Shown: positions 45,401-55,141, counted from the first letter of the stretch. The stretch is DNA of 64,000 nucleotides from Dermanyssus gallinae (GCA_003439945.1 QVRM01002192.1:1395001-1459000); one strand, 5' to 3'. Numbers and translations are program-made. Notes: a model not told the origin generated them from the sequence alone.

Positions 45401-46293
45401 AGCCGGTCCTTAGAGCCGGCCGGTCCTTAGAGCCAGCCGGTCCTTAGAGCCAGTCGGTCCTTAAAGCCAGTCGGTCCTTAAAACCAGCCGGTCCTTAGAA
45501 CCAGCCGGTCCTTGAACCAGCCGGTTCTTAGAGCCAGCCGGTTCTTTAAACTTGGTTTTTCTTAGAACCAGCTGGTTCTTAGAGCCAGTCGGCTTTTAGA
45601 ACCAGTCGATTTTTAGAGCCAGCCGGTTCTTAGAGCCAGCCGGTTCTTAAAACCAGTCGATTTTTAGAGCCAGCCGGTTCTTAGAGCCAGCCGGCTCTTA
45701 GAACCAGCCGGTTCTTAGAGCCGGCCGGTTTATTGAACCAGGTTTTTCTTAGAACCAGCTGGTTCTTAGAGCCAGCCACCTCTTAGAACCAGCTGGTTTT
45801 CAGCGTCAGCCGGCTCTTAGAACCAGTCGGTTCTTGGAGCCAGCCGGTTCATTAAACCAGGTTTTCCTTAGAGCCAGCCGGTTCTTAGAGCCAGCCGGTT
45901 CTCAGAGCCAGCCGGTTCTTAGAACCAGGTTTTACTTAGAACCAGGTTTTACTTAGAACCAGGTTTTTCTTAGAGCCAGCCGGTTCTAACAGCCAGTCGG
46001 TTCTTAGAACCAGCCGGTCCTTAGATCCAGCCGGTCCTTAGAACCAGCCGGTCCTTAGAACCAGCCGGTCCTTGGAACCAGCCGGTTATTAGAGCCAAGT
46101 TTTTCTTAGAACCAGCTGGTTCTTAGAACCAGCCGGTCCTTAGAACCAGCCGGTTCTTAGAGCCAGCCGGTTCGTAGAGCCAGCCGGTTGTTAGAGCCAG
46201 CCGGTTGTTAGAGACAGCCGGTTCTTAGAGCCAGCCGGTTCTTAGAACCAGGTTTTTCTTAGAACCAGGTTTTTCTTAAAACCAGGTTTTTTT
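39380..46293 (+). repeat. satellite domain II: 1,866-bp higher-order repeat
   Basis: The right end of the array has its own markers. CCACCTCTTAGAACCAGC followed by TTTTCAGCGTCAGCC lies near 39387, 40957, 42841, 44707 and 45777; the rare GCCACTCGGC lies near 40445, 42225 and 44091. The pairs 42841/44707 and 42225/44091 are each exactly 1,866 bp apart, about 110 monomers. The CCATTC marker of domain I is missing here. Confidence 0.88.
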
Positions 46294-46299
46294 GGAAAC

Positions 46300-47715
46300 A
46301 CTGTAACGAGTAGTAAGGTGACGACATGGCCGGAGAGAGACCTTCCAGGCCTGGTTGGTCACAGCTGGTGATAAATAAAACTCTCTGGGAATTAGAGACA
46401 CTTTTTGAGAATACTCATGCCAAAACGTGCGGCAAATAAAAGCGGTCTACGAGTTCATCAATAAATGATATTAAACCCCCGAGCATGTATACTAATCTGT
46501 CGCGCGAATTTGACGGAAGGGTAAGTACTCGCTTCAAGAAAGCTGGCTTCACCCTATCCAACTGCCAAAACTGCGAAGTGCTAAGATGTTTCCATGTCAT
46601 TTGAATACCGTAAGCAGCTACAGATGCCACTTTGAGCGTGAATAATGTCATGGCCGTCCGAACGGACAACTGTGTTGGGTTTGTGATACCCGCTGCCGCG
46701 ATATGCGCTTTTCTACAACGCTCAGTTACATATTGTGAAAAAGTTGTACCTCGAGACGAAAAAATTACCCCGAGATAGCAAAAGGTCTCTACAAACTGCA
46801 CTTGTTCACCGTGAAATCGCAGATTATCTGTGCGGGCTCGTTGCCCACCACGCCGAAACTTTACAGCCTTGGTTTTTGACACGTTTACTATAAGGCCATT
46901 CTGCAAGAAATATTCATCAAGTGTGCAAAGAGCAGCCTGCAGGTTAGTACGGATTCTGCTGAATATTACTAGAGCATCTGCGTAGAGCAGGGTCATGACC
47001 GTTGAGTGCCGTTCTTTCATGACGCGTGGCAGATCGCTGAGTAACGTTATGAATAGCAATGGGCTGAGGTTGCCACCTTGCGGATACCCAGTCGTCTGAT
47101 CAAACGTGTTATGCTCACACACACCATCATCGAGTACAATTAGGTTAGCTCTCAGAGTGCGCAGAGTAGAGTGAGCATTCGTAGTCCAACTCCAGCCTGC
47201 CCCAACTTCTTTAAGACAATGTCACGGGGTGCGATGTCGAAGGCAGATTTTAAATCAATGAAAACCGCGAACAAAGAAAGTGTTTTCCGGTTTAAGAGAT
47301 TGTGATCTGCTCAAGAAGTACTTTGCAGGCTGAGACTGTGGAACGCCCGGTCCTGAAGCCATGCTGCTCATCTAGAAGAAACCCCAGTGCTATCAGAAAA
47401 TCCGTAAGACGTCTTGTCAGTATGCTTGAGAGTAGTTTGTAGACACAACTTCTTTTTGATATCGGCCGCCACGCGACAGGGTCCGAAGGATCTCCTTTTT
47501 CTTTTGGAATTACTTTAAGAAGGCGTTCGTACCACTAGGCTGGCAGAGCGCCCTCAGAGAGGCATCTGTTAAAAAGGGACTGCCATATAGGCACGAGGAG
47601 ACGTCCCTGTCGAAGGTGTTCATTCCTCAGAAGATCTGGCCCGAATGCCTTGTTATTGTATATGAGCGAGAACAACATTGACTTCGTCTAGACTAAACGG
47701 TTCATCAAGAGCCTC
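46300..47715 (-). pseudogene. reverse transcriptase (element 2 ORF2, 3' part), inactive
   Basis: From 47,400 downwards on the minus strand the frames read DEQHGFRTGRSTVSACKVLL, then VFIDLKSAFDIAPRDIVLKK and, after a frameshift near 47,160, LRANLIVLDDGVCEHNTFDQ. The longest open stretch, 46415-47122, contains QTTGYPQGGNLSPLLF, LLYADALVIFS and GLIVNVSKTKAVKFR. The catalytic motif is YADA instead of YADD: the second Asp is Ala (GCT at 46973-46975, one base from an Asp codon), which would abolish polymerisation. Further stops lie near 46,420-46,400. The last recognisable residues, RHLTTRYS, match element 1 (RHLVTRYS) up to the satellite edge. Confidence 0.92.
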
Positions 47716-48190
47716 AGCGAAAAATCTCTCGGGAGCTTCGAGCTCGTATGAAATAGGAATCTCGAGAGGTACCGTATCCGCGTGGGTGAAAGTGGCCCAA
47801 GAGTTTTTCAGATGGGATTGGACAGCTCTTAAAGTTGTGAGGCTGTCGTGTAATGAGGTGTAGTTCTTGTTGTGCTTTTAGTATAAGGAGGCGTCCTTGT
47901 TGGTCGGCAAATGACCGCCTCTTGAAGTCTTGAAGCTTCCGATAATGCTGTCGTGTGATTGAGTAAATAGCCGCCGCAGCTGGGTCATAGGACGATTGGT
48001 GAAAAGCTCTAAGTAGAATTTGCCTCAGCGCAAAGCAATCACTATCGTACCAACGTGGAGAGCGCCGCATATTTGGTAGTGATCTAGAAGCTGAGTTTAT
48101 AAGGACGCTGGTGATCTCAGCTATTGCCTTATCAAGGGAGCCGTGCTGTAGCCTGTCAGGGTTAATCCGAAAATGCAGCGAAAGAACCAT
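47714..48190 (-). pseudogene. linker between endonuclease and reverse transcriptase (element 2 ORF2)
   Basis: A 158-codon frame includes SPRWYDSDCFALRQILLRAF, matching AAWFDRECYELHQHLLRLL in element 1, the spacer typical between the endonuclease and polymerase of these elements. It is joined to the endonuclease by a frameshift near 48,195 and leaves the reverse transcriptase frame near 47,714. Confidence 0.8.
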
Positions 48191-48197
48191 GTTGTTA

Positions 48198-48960
48198 TCA
48201 ATGGCGCTTCCTTACGACGGTGCGTCGTTTATTAGCACTAATCGATTTAATAGAAAGCTTGAGAACCACGGAAATATGTTTCTTAGTCCCCGTCAGTAAA
48301 ACACGGAAAGCCGGCCCTTCATATGTCACACAATCTGGTGGGGCTGAAGTTGCAAAAATGTCGATTGTTGAGCATCCCGTTCTTCCCATAGAGCCAAGCC
48401 GTTGCAGGTTGGCATCGACATAATAAGTGGGGGTGCCCCTATCAGTACACATACTCAAACCGTATGCATCAAGTGACTCTAACAGAGCGGTAGTCCGTTC
48501 ACTAGGGGGGCCTTGCTCCAGCCGACAATTGAGATCCCCAGCTAGAAGTATTGTCCGTCCAACGCCAACGAAGCTCATACCAGCTAATCTTCTCCAGTAA
48601 TTGGTCTGTACTGTCATCGCTTCCCGAGTTAGCACTGCTGTACATAGCAATCAACAAAAGTGTGGATGACGAAAGGATTACAACGTTATTCTCTGAGTAG
48701 AGCAGGTTCATGTTTTTAAGGCATGGACCAGTAAGAACAGATACGCCACCTGTGGGACGGTCGCGAGCGACTCGTTGAGACCAACAATGAAAATTATAAT
48801 ACCCGGGGACATCGAAACGTTGAACGGAAAATGTTTCTGTCAGGACAACGACGTCGAATCCTAATAGTTGGTTACATAGTCCAAATTCTCTTATGCTTAG
48901 AAATCCTTCGAAGTTAAATTGGCATATTACTAGTTGTGGTTGCGTTTGTTTTGATTCCTT
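48198..48960 (-). pseudogene. apurinic-type endonuclease (element 2 ORF2, 5' part)
   Basis: This copy keeps the whole EEP domain. The minus strand from about 48,960 reads QLVICQFNFEGFLSIREFG, then GFDVVVLTETF (catalytic Glu in TET), GYYNFHCWSQR, RPTGGVSVLTGPCL and LLLIAMYSSANSG. After a one-base frameshift near 48,590 the frame 48198-48650 gives ILLAGDLNCRLE, then TPTYYVD, GCSTIDIFATS and TGTKKHISVVLKLS. The domain would nick the target to prime reverse transcription. The last motif is KKH, as in element 1, where most families have SDH. The reading frame upstream overlaps ORF1 in the -1 frame and shows no ATG in the overlap. Confidence 0.9.
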
Positions 48961-49292
48961 GCCTTCGGCGTCCGCCAGTTGTTGTGTTGTGAGCTGAACA
49001 CTGTTTTGAGCTCTTTGAGGTCTTGCATCATTTTCATGGCGTACTCTTGGAGATTAGGTTTTGGAGGTGGTATAGTCCGACGTTGTTGTTCCACGGTAAA
49101 GCGACGACTCACTGGCCGTGCTGGCCGATTTCTCAGGGTTGTTGGCCGATTCCTTAGGGTTGTTGGCCAAGAAGCGAGTTTCCAAACCTCCTCTCTTGGC
49201 GGCTCTACGATGCTCGGGGTAACACTGGCCGTTTTTTCCTTCTTTGCGAGTTCCCTGTTTGGAAAATCCTTTTTTGAAACGTCTTTTTTCAA
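48930..49292 (-). pseudogene. C-terminal part of ORF1 protein (element 2)
   Basis: A 120-codon lysine- and proline-rich frame (KKDVSKKDF, RTIPPPKPNLQEYAMKMMQD) ends with a TAG at 48930-48932, just where the ORF2 frame takes over. Its position makes it the tail of the ORF1 RNA-binding protein; no zinc knuckle or RRM is visible in this part. Two identical short units (TTLRNRP) occur in tandem near its middle. The upstream part is cut off or replaced by the microsatellite at 49,306. Confidence 0.55.
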
Positions 49293-49305
49293 CTTAAGGA
49301 TAAAT

Positions 49306-49306
49306 T

Positions 49307-49380
<74 letters not shown>
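49306..49380. repeat. compound (CT)n(TA)n microsatellite
   Basis: A CT run of about 16 bases followed by nearly 60 bases of TA with one interruption (TTTATA at about 49371). Frames crossing it give I-Y repeats and are not genes. Confidence 0.95.
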
Positions 49381-49381
<1 letters not shown>

Positions 49382-49389
49382 CGCGAGAA

Positions 49390-50230
49390 AGGTTAGTAAC
49401 ATTGGGCTAGGGTGGCAAATTGGGGAGAGAAACGTTTCACTAAACGTCCTCTCTTGTTGTTCGCCGATAATATCGTTATTTTGTGAAGGGGCGTAGGAGA
49501 GGTTCAAGAAATGTTTGGTGCCTGTGGGAAAGCAGCAGATGAATTAGATATGGCAACGAAACGCGGAGTGCTATTTTAGTATTTTCGGGGGTTACATTGA
49601 AGCGGAAGCTAATATTACATAATAATTGTTTAGATGCGGCTAAAGCGTCAAAAGAAGAATTGTTGGAAGAGGAAGAAATGTTAGGCATAAAGAAAGCAGA
49701 CAGGTCGTAGGAATTCGATAAGGTGCAAAAGTTTATGGGGGGTTTAGTAGCCGATTAAGACATTAAATAACGAACAGTGGGTTAAGATGAGACAGTAGGT
49801 AAAGAGCAATGGGAGTAAAAACAAAACACGGACAGGATGGTGGAATTTGCGGCAAGACAGATCGACTTCAATAGTATACAAACTGCTCTATTCCATAGGC
49901 AATATAAAAGTAGAATAAAGGCAGCAAACCCACAGAAGTGGTGGGCTGCACTATGAAAAACTAGTTTAAATGAAGTATACGGAAACGTGAGATCGGAAAG
50001 GGGTGGAGTAGAGTGGTTATACGATAATACAAAAGGTACGCAGGTATGTTAGACACAAGGCTACAGCAGAACTGCTACGAGGAATGAGAAACAATGGTTT
50101 GTCGAATACGCGAGAAGAGAGAGGAAGTAGTAGATCATCTGGTTAGGGGTGTAAACTAGCTGTACAATTGGAGGGAACTAGGGATTTAAAATTAGGGGAG
50201 GCGTTAGGCTGCTGCGGCGTTCCCTCTCCC
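49390..50230. other. unassigned stretch with a possible retroelement linker relic
   Basis: Purine-rich plus strand. The frame 49843-49953 reads EFAARQIDFNSIQTALFHRQ followed by YKSRIKAANPQKWWAAL and a stop. It vaguely resembles the endonuclease-polymerase linker of CR1/L2-like elements, where a NPxKWW stretch is common. No catalytic motif supports it. Confidence 0.3.
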
Positions 50231-51530
50231 CTGCAATAAAAGGTTGTTACGTGTACACACACTTATCAAGCAAAAAAATCAATCAATTAATCATGCAGAA
50301 AAAGCTTTGTTAGGCGTCCACAGCAAGTCAATACTCATCACTCTGCCACCTTCTTACTGTTCGACCGTCGCCACAATTTCACTTCTGGGGAAGAAGATAC
50401 GACCATCATCTTACATCCACCACAACAACCCGGCTGAAAACACTGAAGTACACAGTGTTTTTTAGAACACACCTCCTGTTTCTGGTGTCAAGGTGGTAAA
50501 GCACGCAGCCTATTTAGCTAAGTTAGCTGCATACGATTTTGTCCTCTTGCCAAAAATAAAAACAAATTTAAGCAAGACAATTTGATTCCCGCGAGTTGGT
50601 GCTCAAAGCCGTCGACAGGGAGCTGGAAAAACTATATTTAGAGACGTGTTTCTACTGCCTCAATAAATGTATAGAAATTATCGGAAGACAAACAAGAATA
50701 AAAACTAAGAACCCATCCGGGCGCTGTCATAGAAACGGCAAAAACTTAGTGAGGCCCCTATGTAGATTTATGTCCATAGGATACGTGATCATATCGACTT
50801 TTCGAGGCTCTACTGTACCCGGAAGTTTGAGCTGCACAATGCTATTTTGGTCCGAAAAGCTATATCCTTGCGCCTATAAATCATTTTTTTGAGAGTAGCA
50901 CTTATCATTATAATGATACCAATAATAAACAGCAGTAGCAGCAGCATGGCTCGATAAAACTTGACTTACCGCATCCAACGATCGCGGTTTAAACTAGCAT
51001 GTTAGCTAGAAAACGAGTTCGAGTGATCTTGATTACCTGTAAAATCGTTTAAACTGTACGTCTTTACCACTCGCCCGATGTTGCCGATGATGACGAGTAA
51101 GAGCCATGATCCTCCGGACGAGTGAATGAATGCTGCCGCCAGGTACCCCCTTCCTCCATAGTCAACGCTCTTTACTTGCAACGCACAGATTTATAGTCTT
51201 ATTATCGCTGCTGGTGGTTTATTGACTGGTGGCAGGAGAAACGTCAACGACATCGTTGCTCTCAAACCTTCGATGCTTTAGAAGCCATCGATTGTGGCCA
51301 TCGACGTGATGGCCTTTTCATCAGTCAGCAAAGACCAACACGACTTAGTGTGGTTATATCAATGATGATACTGCCTCATGTCGACGGTCAGGGTCGATAC
51401 TTTTTTAAAGCCTCGAAGTCTGGAAGGTTAAGAAGATGTTAATATTTCTTCGTCACCAGCCAACAAACCACTGACACCTGTATTAGGGCTCTAGATCTAA
51501 GCCGTACAGACGAGGAGCGTTGACTATGGG
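50231..51530. other. no gene recognised
   Basis: Mixed sequence with a 98-codon frame at 50596-50892 that resembles nothing known to me. No RNA gene or structured repeat was seen. Confidence 0.5.
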
Positions 51531-51532
51531 GG

Positions 51533-52931
51533 GTGGGGCGGTTTAAATCTTCTCATCTGAAATCAACTATATTAGCTGTTTATCCTCCTCCTTTATCAAC
51601 CCTCCTGCCTGGCTGCAAGCTAACCGTCAAGGACGATCTGGAGCTACTGGGTGTGCCAATTTGCCCCGAGGGGCTCCCAGCAGCAATCGAGCGCTGGAGA
51701 TTGAAACTGGAAAACGCCGCCGCTCGCCTTTCTCTTCTGGGAGCTCATCGGGGACTTTTCTTACTCAGGTCCTCCTTTTCGTCCTCAAGACTAATCCACC
51801 TCCTTCGAGGGGCCGATTTATCAAATCGATCCGACGAGTTGCAAAGGCTCAACGACTTGACACTGTCCACCCTGGAATCCTTGCTGAATACATCTCTACC
51901 GCCTAGCGCGCGAGAACAGGCATTGCTACCCATTTCAAAAGGGGGCCTCGGGGTACTAAATTTACTGACCCTGGCCGGGCCGGCTATAGTCTCGTCAATG
52001 CTAAGCGCGCAAAACAGGGCAACCCCTCTTTTAGATTCAGCGGGAGTCGACCAGTTTAGAAACCGCTTAGCTTATCTTCAAGAGAACCTTGAGGCGCGCT
52101 GTGGGGGTAGGCCTGAAAACGTACTGTCCCAGCGTGACTGGAATTCCCCTCTGCACGACGAGGTACAACGACGCCTCTTTAACGAAGCTGACGACACAGC
52201 CAGAGCTCGCTTAAACGCCGTATCCGCCAAGGATTCAGGGGCCTGGTTACACGCGCTTCCCAGTGCCCATAGGTACCCTTCTTGATGACGAGTCGATTCG
52301 CATAGCAGTAGGCTTACGACTAGGGGCAGATATAGTTAGCCCTCATCGGTGCCAATGTGGTCACCCCGTCGATAAACTAGGACATCACGGACTATCGTGC
52401 ATTATTAGTGCAGGACGACGCTCGAGACATGCCGCTATTAATGAGACCTTTAGCAGAGCCCTTAGGTCGTGCGGTCGTCCGTGCATTCTTGAACCCCCAG
52501 GTCTCTGCGCGGAGGACGGCAAACGTCCAGATGGTATGACACTCACACCATTCGAGCGAGGCAAAATGCTAGTTTGGGATGCAACCGTTACCGACTCCTT
52601 AGCCCCTTCTATGGTCTAAGGTGGCGGCGCATCCGAAGCTGGTTATGCAGCCCACCTTGCGGAGACTAACAAGTTGAGAAAATACCCATCAATCGGCTAT
52701 CCCCATGAATTTTGCCCTCTCGCGTTTGAAACCCTAGGTGCCCCTGGCGTTCGGACCAAGCAGCTGATCCGCAAAGTTGGGACCTTGTTAAACCTGTCAT
52801 CCGGTCATAACAGGTCATCGTCCTTTTTTAAACAACGCCTGGATCTTGACATACAACGTGGAAACGCTGCCTCCGTTCGGGGCACACTCCTGAAGTGGTC
52901 TCGCCCTGGGCTCATCGAAACGGACACGTGA
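51533..52931 (+). pseudogene. 3' part of a retrotransposon ORF: polymerase C-terminus, Cys/His finger, restriction-like endonuclease
   Basis: The first frame (51533-52285) covers the region after the polymerase palm (DLELLGVPICPEGLP ... REQALLPISKGGLGVLNLL ... AWLHALPSAHR). After a frameshift near 52,260 the second frame has CQCGHPVDKLGHHGLSC, a C-x-C-x8-H-x4-C finger, then SAGRRSRHAAINETF and KRPDG followed by GKMLVWDATVTDSLAPS. The RPD...K-x-LVWDAT arrangement looks like a PD-(D/E)xK restriction-like nuclease, as in retroelements of the R2/restriction-endonuclease type. A TAA at 52617-52619 interrupts the frame before GGGASEAGYAAHLAETN; it then runs to a TGA at 52929-52931. The catalytic palm is missing, so the copy is 5'-truncated and dead. 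The clade is not certain. Confidence 0.85.
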
Positions 52932-53010
52932 CAGTCACAATGCGCATTGGCTTAGCTAGTTGATGTGTGTAACATATACCTAATGTATTATACGGAAAAT
53001 AAACTTTACA
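52932..53010 (+). other. 3' untranslated tail of the 51.5-kb retroelement fragment
   Basis: Directly after the terminal TGA comes a short AT-rich stretch with AATAAA at about 52997, which would fit the end of the element transcript. No poly-A run marks the exact end. Confidence 0.5.
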
Positions 53011-55141
53011 CGATTAGCTGTATAACTGTTAACACCTAAGCAAATGGCGCAGGCCCTCTTGCACGTAACCCGCAGCTGGCACATCATAAAACATTTTTCG
53101 CGACCATCAATAAACAAAAAGGTTTAGTGCGGACCGCGATGTGTGCTCTGTCCACGCAACCCTAAGGGATAAGTAGGGGTACAACTAGTATTAAAGAACG
53201 GTTCCAGCTTTTCGCCTCTTCCTGAGGCCACTTAGGTGAGAGATTTTTAGTGGGTATTATGCCAACAGCATCGGCATCGAGTCCTACACTACGCGCTTCG
53301 GGTGTGCGTAAAAGCATTTTTCCCTCTCACAGAAAAAAATAGTGATGGTAGTACAATCGTTACCCCACGCAAAAGGATATGATTGACGCGCGGAAGGCGA
53401 CAGAATACCGGCGTGTGCAGGCGCCTAGTACGCAGGTGTGGGAGAAACTGGACAATAGAGACGGCTAAAAATATAGCTAGAGAGTTAGCTTGTGAGGGGT
53501 GATGTGTGCTTGATTGGCCTCCGTGTTGTTTTACCACGAGCACAAATCAAAGTTCAGAGATTGGTCGAAAGCAGGTTTGCGGTGATGTGGTAAGTAGACT
53601 GGAGCGAAGGAAAGAATCTATCACTGTAGAGCGAGAGAAAGGTAGACGGAGAGAGAGCGAGACAGAGAGATCTATCGTTCAGGGGAGGGTAAACAGGTGA
53701 GGGAGAGTGACTAGGGAGATGTAAGCGCTGAACCGAGTTCGTCGTATCTACGCCTAGTCGAATAACCATTATAAACGTGCGCAGCACCTCAAGTGCAGAG
53801 TCATCAGAGCCTCGGATCGATGACATCGTTTCGAATCGGCAAAGGGAAGGGAGAAAGAGCCTGCAAGAGAGAGACCGCTTCTCGAAGGGGAGAAGCATCG
53901 ACGACGACAACAACACTAGCAGCGACCCCCGTTATTATTCTAACAACAACAACAACCGCTACAGCAATATACCGCCTGCCCCCGTCAATTTAGAGACAAT
54001 AGAGAAATACAGGGGATGTCAGCACGAGCACCCATGGTCAACGGCGAACACGAACGCGCACATTACGATTTCTTCTACCTAGCCTATCGATAGATAGCCT
54101 ATAATAGTATGCACTATCTACCAACAGTTCCAATGATGGAACACAGCCCCATCATCATATCATCATCACCACCCCTACCAATGCCACTAGCCTCAGGCGG
54201 GCAGGTCTGCGAGTGCCTTCGGGGCCCGCGACAGCCGGGCGTAACCGAGCGAAGAAAAATAGAGCTGGACCTCGGAAAAGCGACTACTCGACCGGTCAGG
54301 CAGCAAAGCGCCAGCTACTAGTTGCCTCTCCCTTATGCCGAGTAGACTGAGCCCTCGACTTGGCCTTACTTCGAGGTGACGACACTGATACATCGTGGAT
54401 AAGAAGAAGGACGGGGCTACGGGGATGATGAGGTGGGGTGTAGACGCGTAGTCGTCGCGTCGATACTTCTGCTATCTCTGGTAGTTCTTGGCGGATCGGG
54501 AGTTCATGATGATAAAAGTAGTTGTGATAATGATCATAAGCGTGGTGCTAATGATGGCAGAGAGTGCCCGAAGGTATGGCCTCAAGAGCCTCGAGGAACC
54601 TCGAGAGCAAGAGCACGTTATGTAAGCGAATCACCTTGAAACAACAACAGCATCACCAGTGGCGGCGGGGGTGGTAACGGTCACCAAATATCGGCAGTCC
54701 AAGCGATATTCGCTCGTACGCGCGGGTCGTTTTTAAACCCTGCTGTTACCACTGCTGGGGAACCGTTAGCTTTACCAACACTGGCGGCAGCAGCAGCAGC
54801 AACAACAGCGGGCCGTACGTTTCTACCAAGGACAGCCAACAGCCGGCTCCAGTAATAAGGTCTATGTTTCTACAATTCATTCAGCGATGGTCACTACTAC
54901 GAATACTGCTATTCTTCATACGAGGCCGTCTTTGTGGGTACAATATGCGCCGGATAGCGATTACGATTGAACGACGATCCTGTGGCAAAGGAACAACAAA
55001 GCACAAGGGCGAATGTCTTCGAGTAGGAGGAGTGGGAAAGAGAGTTGAACTTTGGACAACATGCGGCTATGCAGATACAGCCACAAGTATGCAAGAGCAC
55101 GCCGAACTGGACAATATTAGAAAACAACTAATGGCGAGAAA
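53011..55141. other. no gene recognised; purine- and AAC/CAG-rich simple sequence
   Basis: Contains GA-rich stretches (53,620-53,720, 53,840-53,900) and short AAC, CAT and CAG clusters (53,940-53,965; 54,150-54,170; 54,790-54,810). Frames of up to about 100 codons exist but consist of low-complexity residues (N, S, R) and have no domain. It could be noncoding flank or long untranslated sequence of a gene outside the window. Confidence 0.4.

Larger units (their letters stand above)
11465..46293 (+). repeat. giant 17-bp satellite array with higher-order repeats
   Basis: An unbroken tandem array of about 34.8 kb, roughly 2,050 units. The consensus monomer can be written CCGGTTCTTAGAGCCAG, alternating with CCGGTTCTTAGAACCAG, CCGGTCCTTAGAGCCAG and CCGGCTCTTAGAACCAG. 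Marked variants of the same length include AACCAGGTTTTTCTTAG and AACCAGCCAAATCTTAG. The unit is rich in inverted symmetry: GGTTCTTAGAACC is a perfect odd palindrome and the variant AGAACCAGCTGGTTCT a perfect 16-bp palindrome. Each standard unit holds TAG on one strand and TAA on the other; since 17 is not a multiple of 3, all six frames are closed, so the array is noncoding. Variants recur in long blocks, giving higher-order repeats described separately. No other element is inserted in it. Confidence 0.99.
46300..49300 (-). mobile_element. EEP-type non-LTR retrotransposon truncated by the satellite (element 2)
   Basis: On the minus strand the order is end of ORF1 (49,292-48,930), endonuclease, linker and reverse transcriptase, related to element 1 throughout but clearly diverged. 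The 3' end is cut: homology to element 1 runs to codons reading RHLTTRYS at about 46,302, and the satellite begins within about 10 bp. The finger-bearing C-terminus and 3' tail are absent. The 5' end meets a CT/TA microsatellite at 49,306. Confidence 0.92.

Noticed and set aside
11465..46293. Telomeric repeat or CRISPR array
   Set aside because: The unit is 17 bp with TTAGA, not TTAGG; and there are no unique spacers between repeats, so it is a satellite.
11465..46293. Steroid-receptor or Grainyhead-type binding sites in each monomer
   Set aside because: AGAACC...GGTTCT resembles such sites loosely, but spacing or flanking base is wrong in the consensus and repetition alone is no evidence of binding.
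49322..49507. Ile/Tyr-rich ORF over the microsatellite
   Set aside because: A translation of the TA repeat.
53777..54082. Asn/Ser-rich 101-codon ORF as an exon
   Set aside because: Overlaps another frame of similar length and is built of simple AAC and purine repeats; no domain seen.
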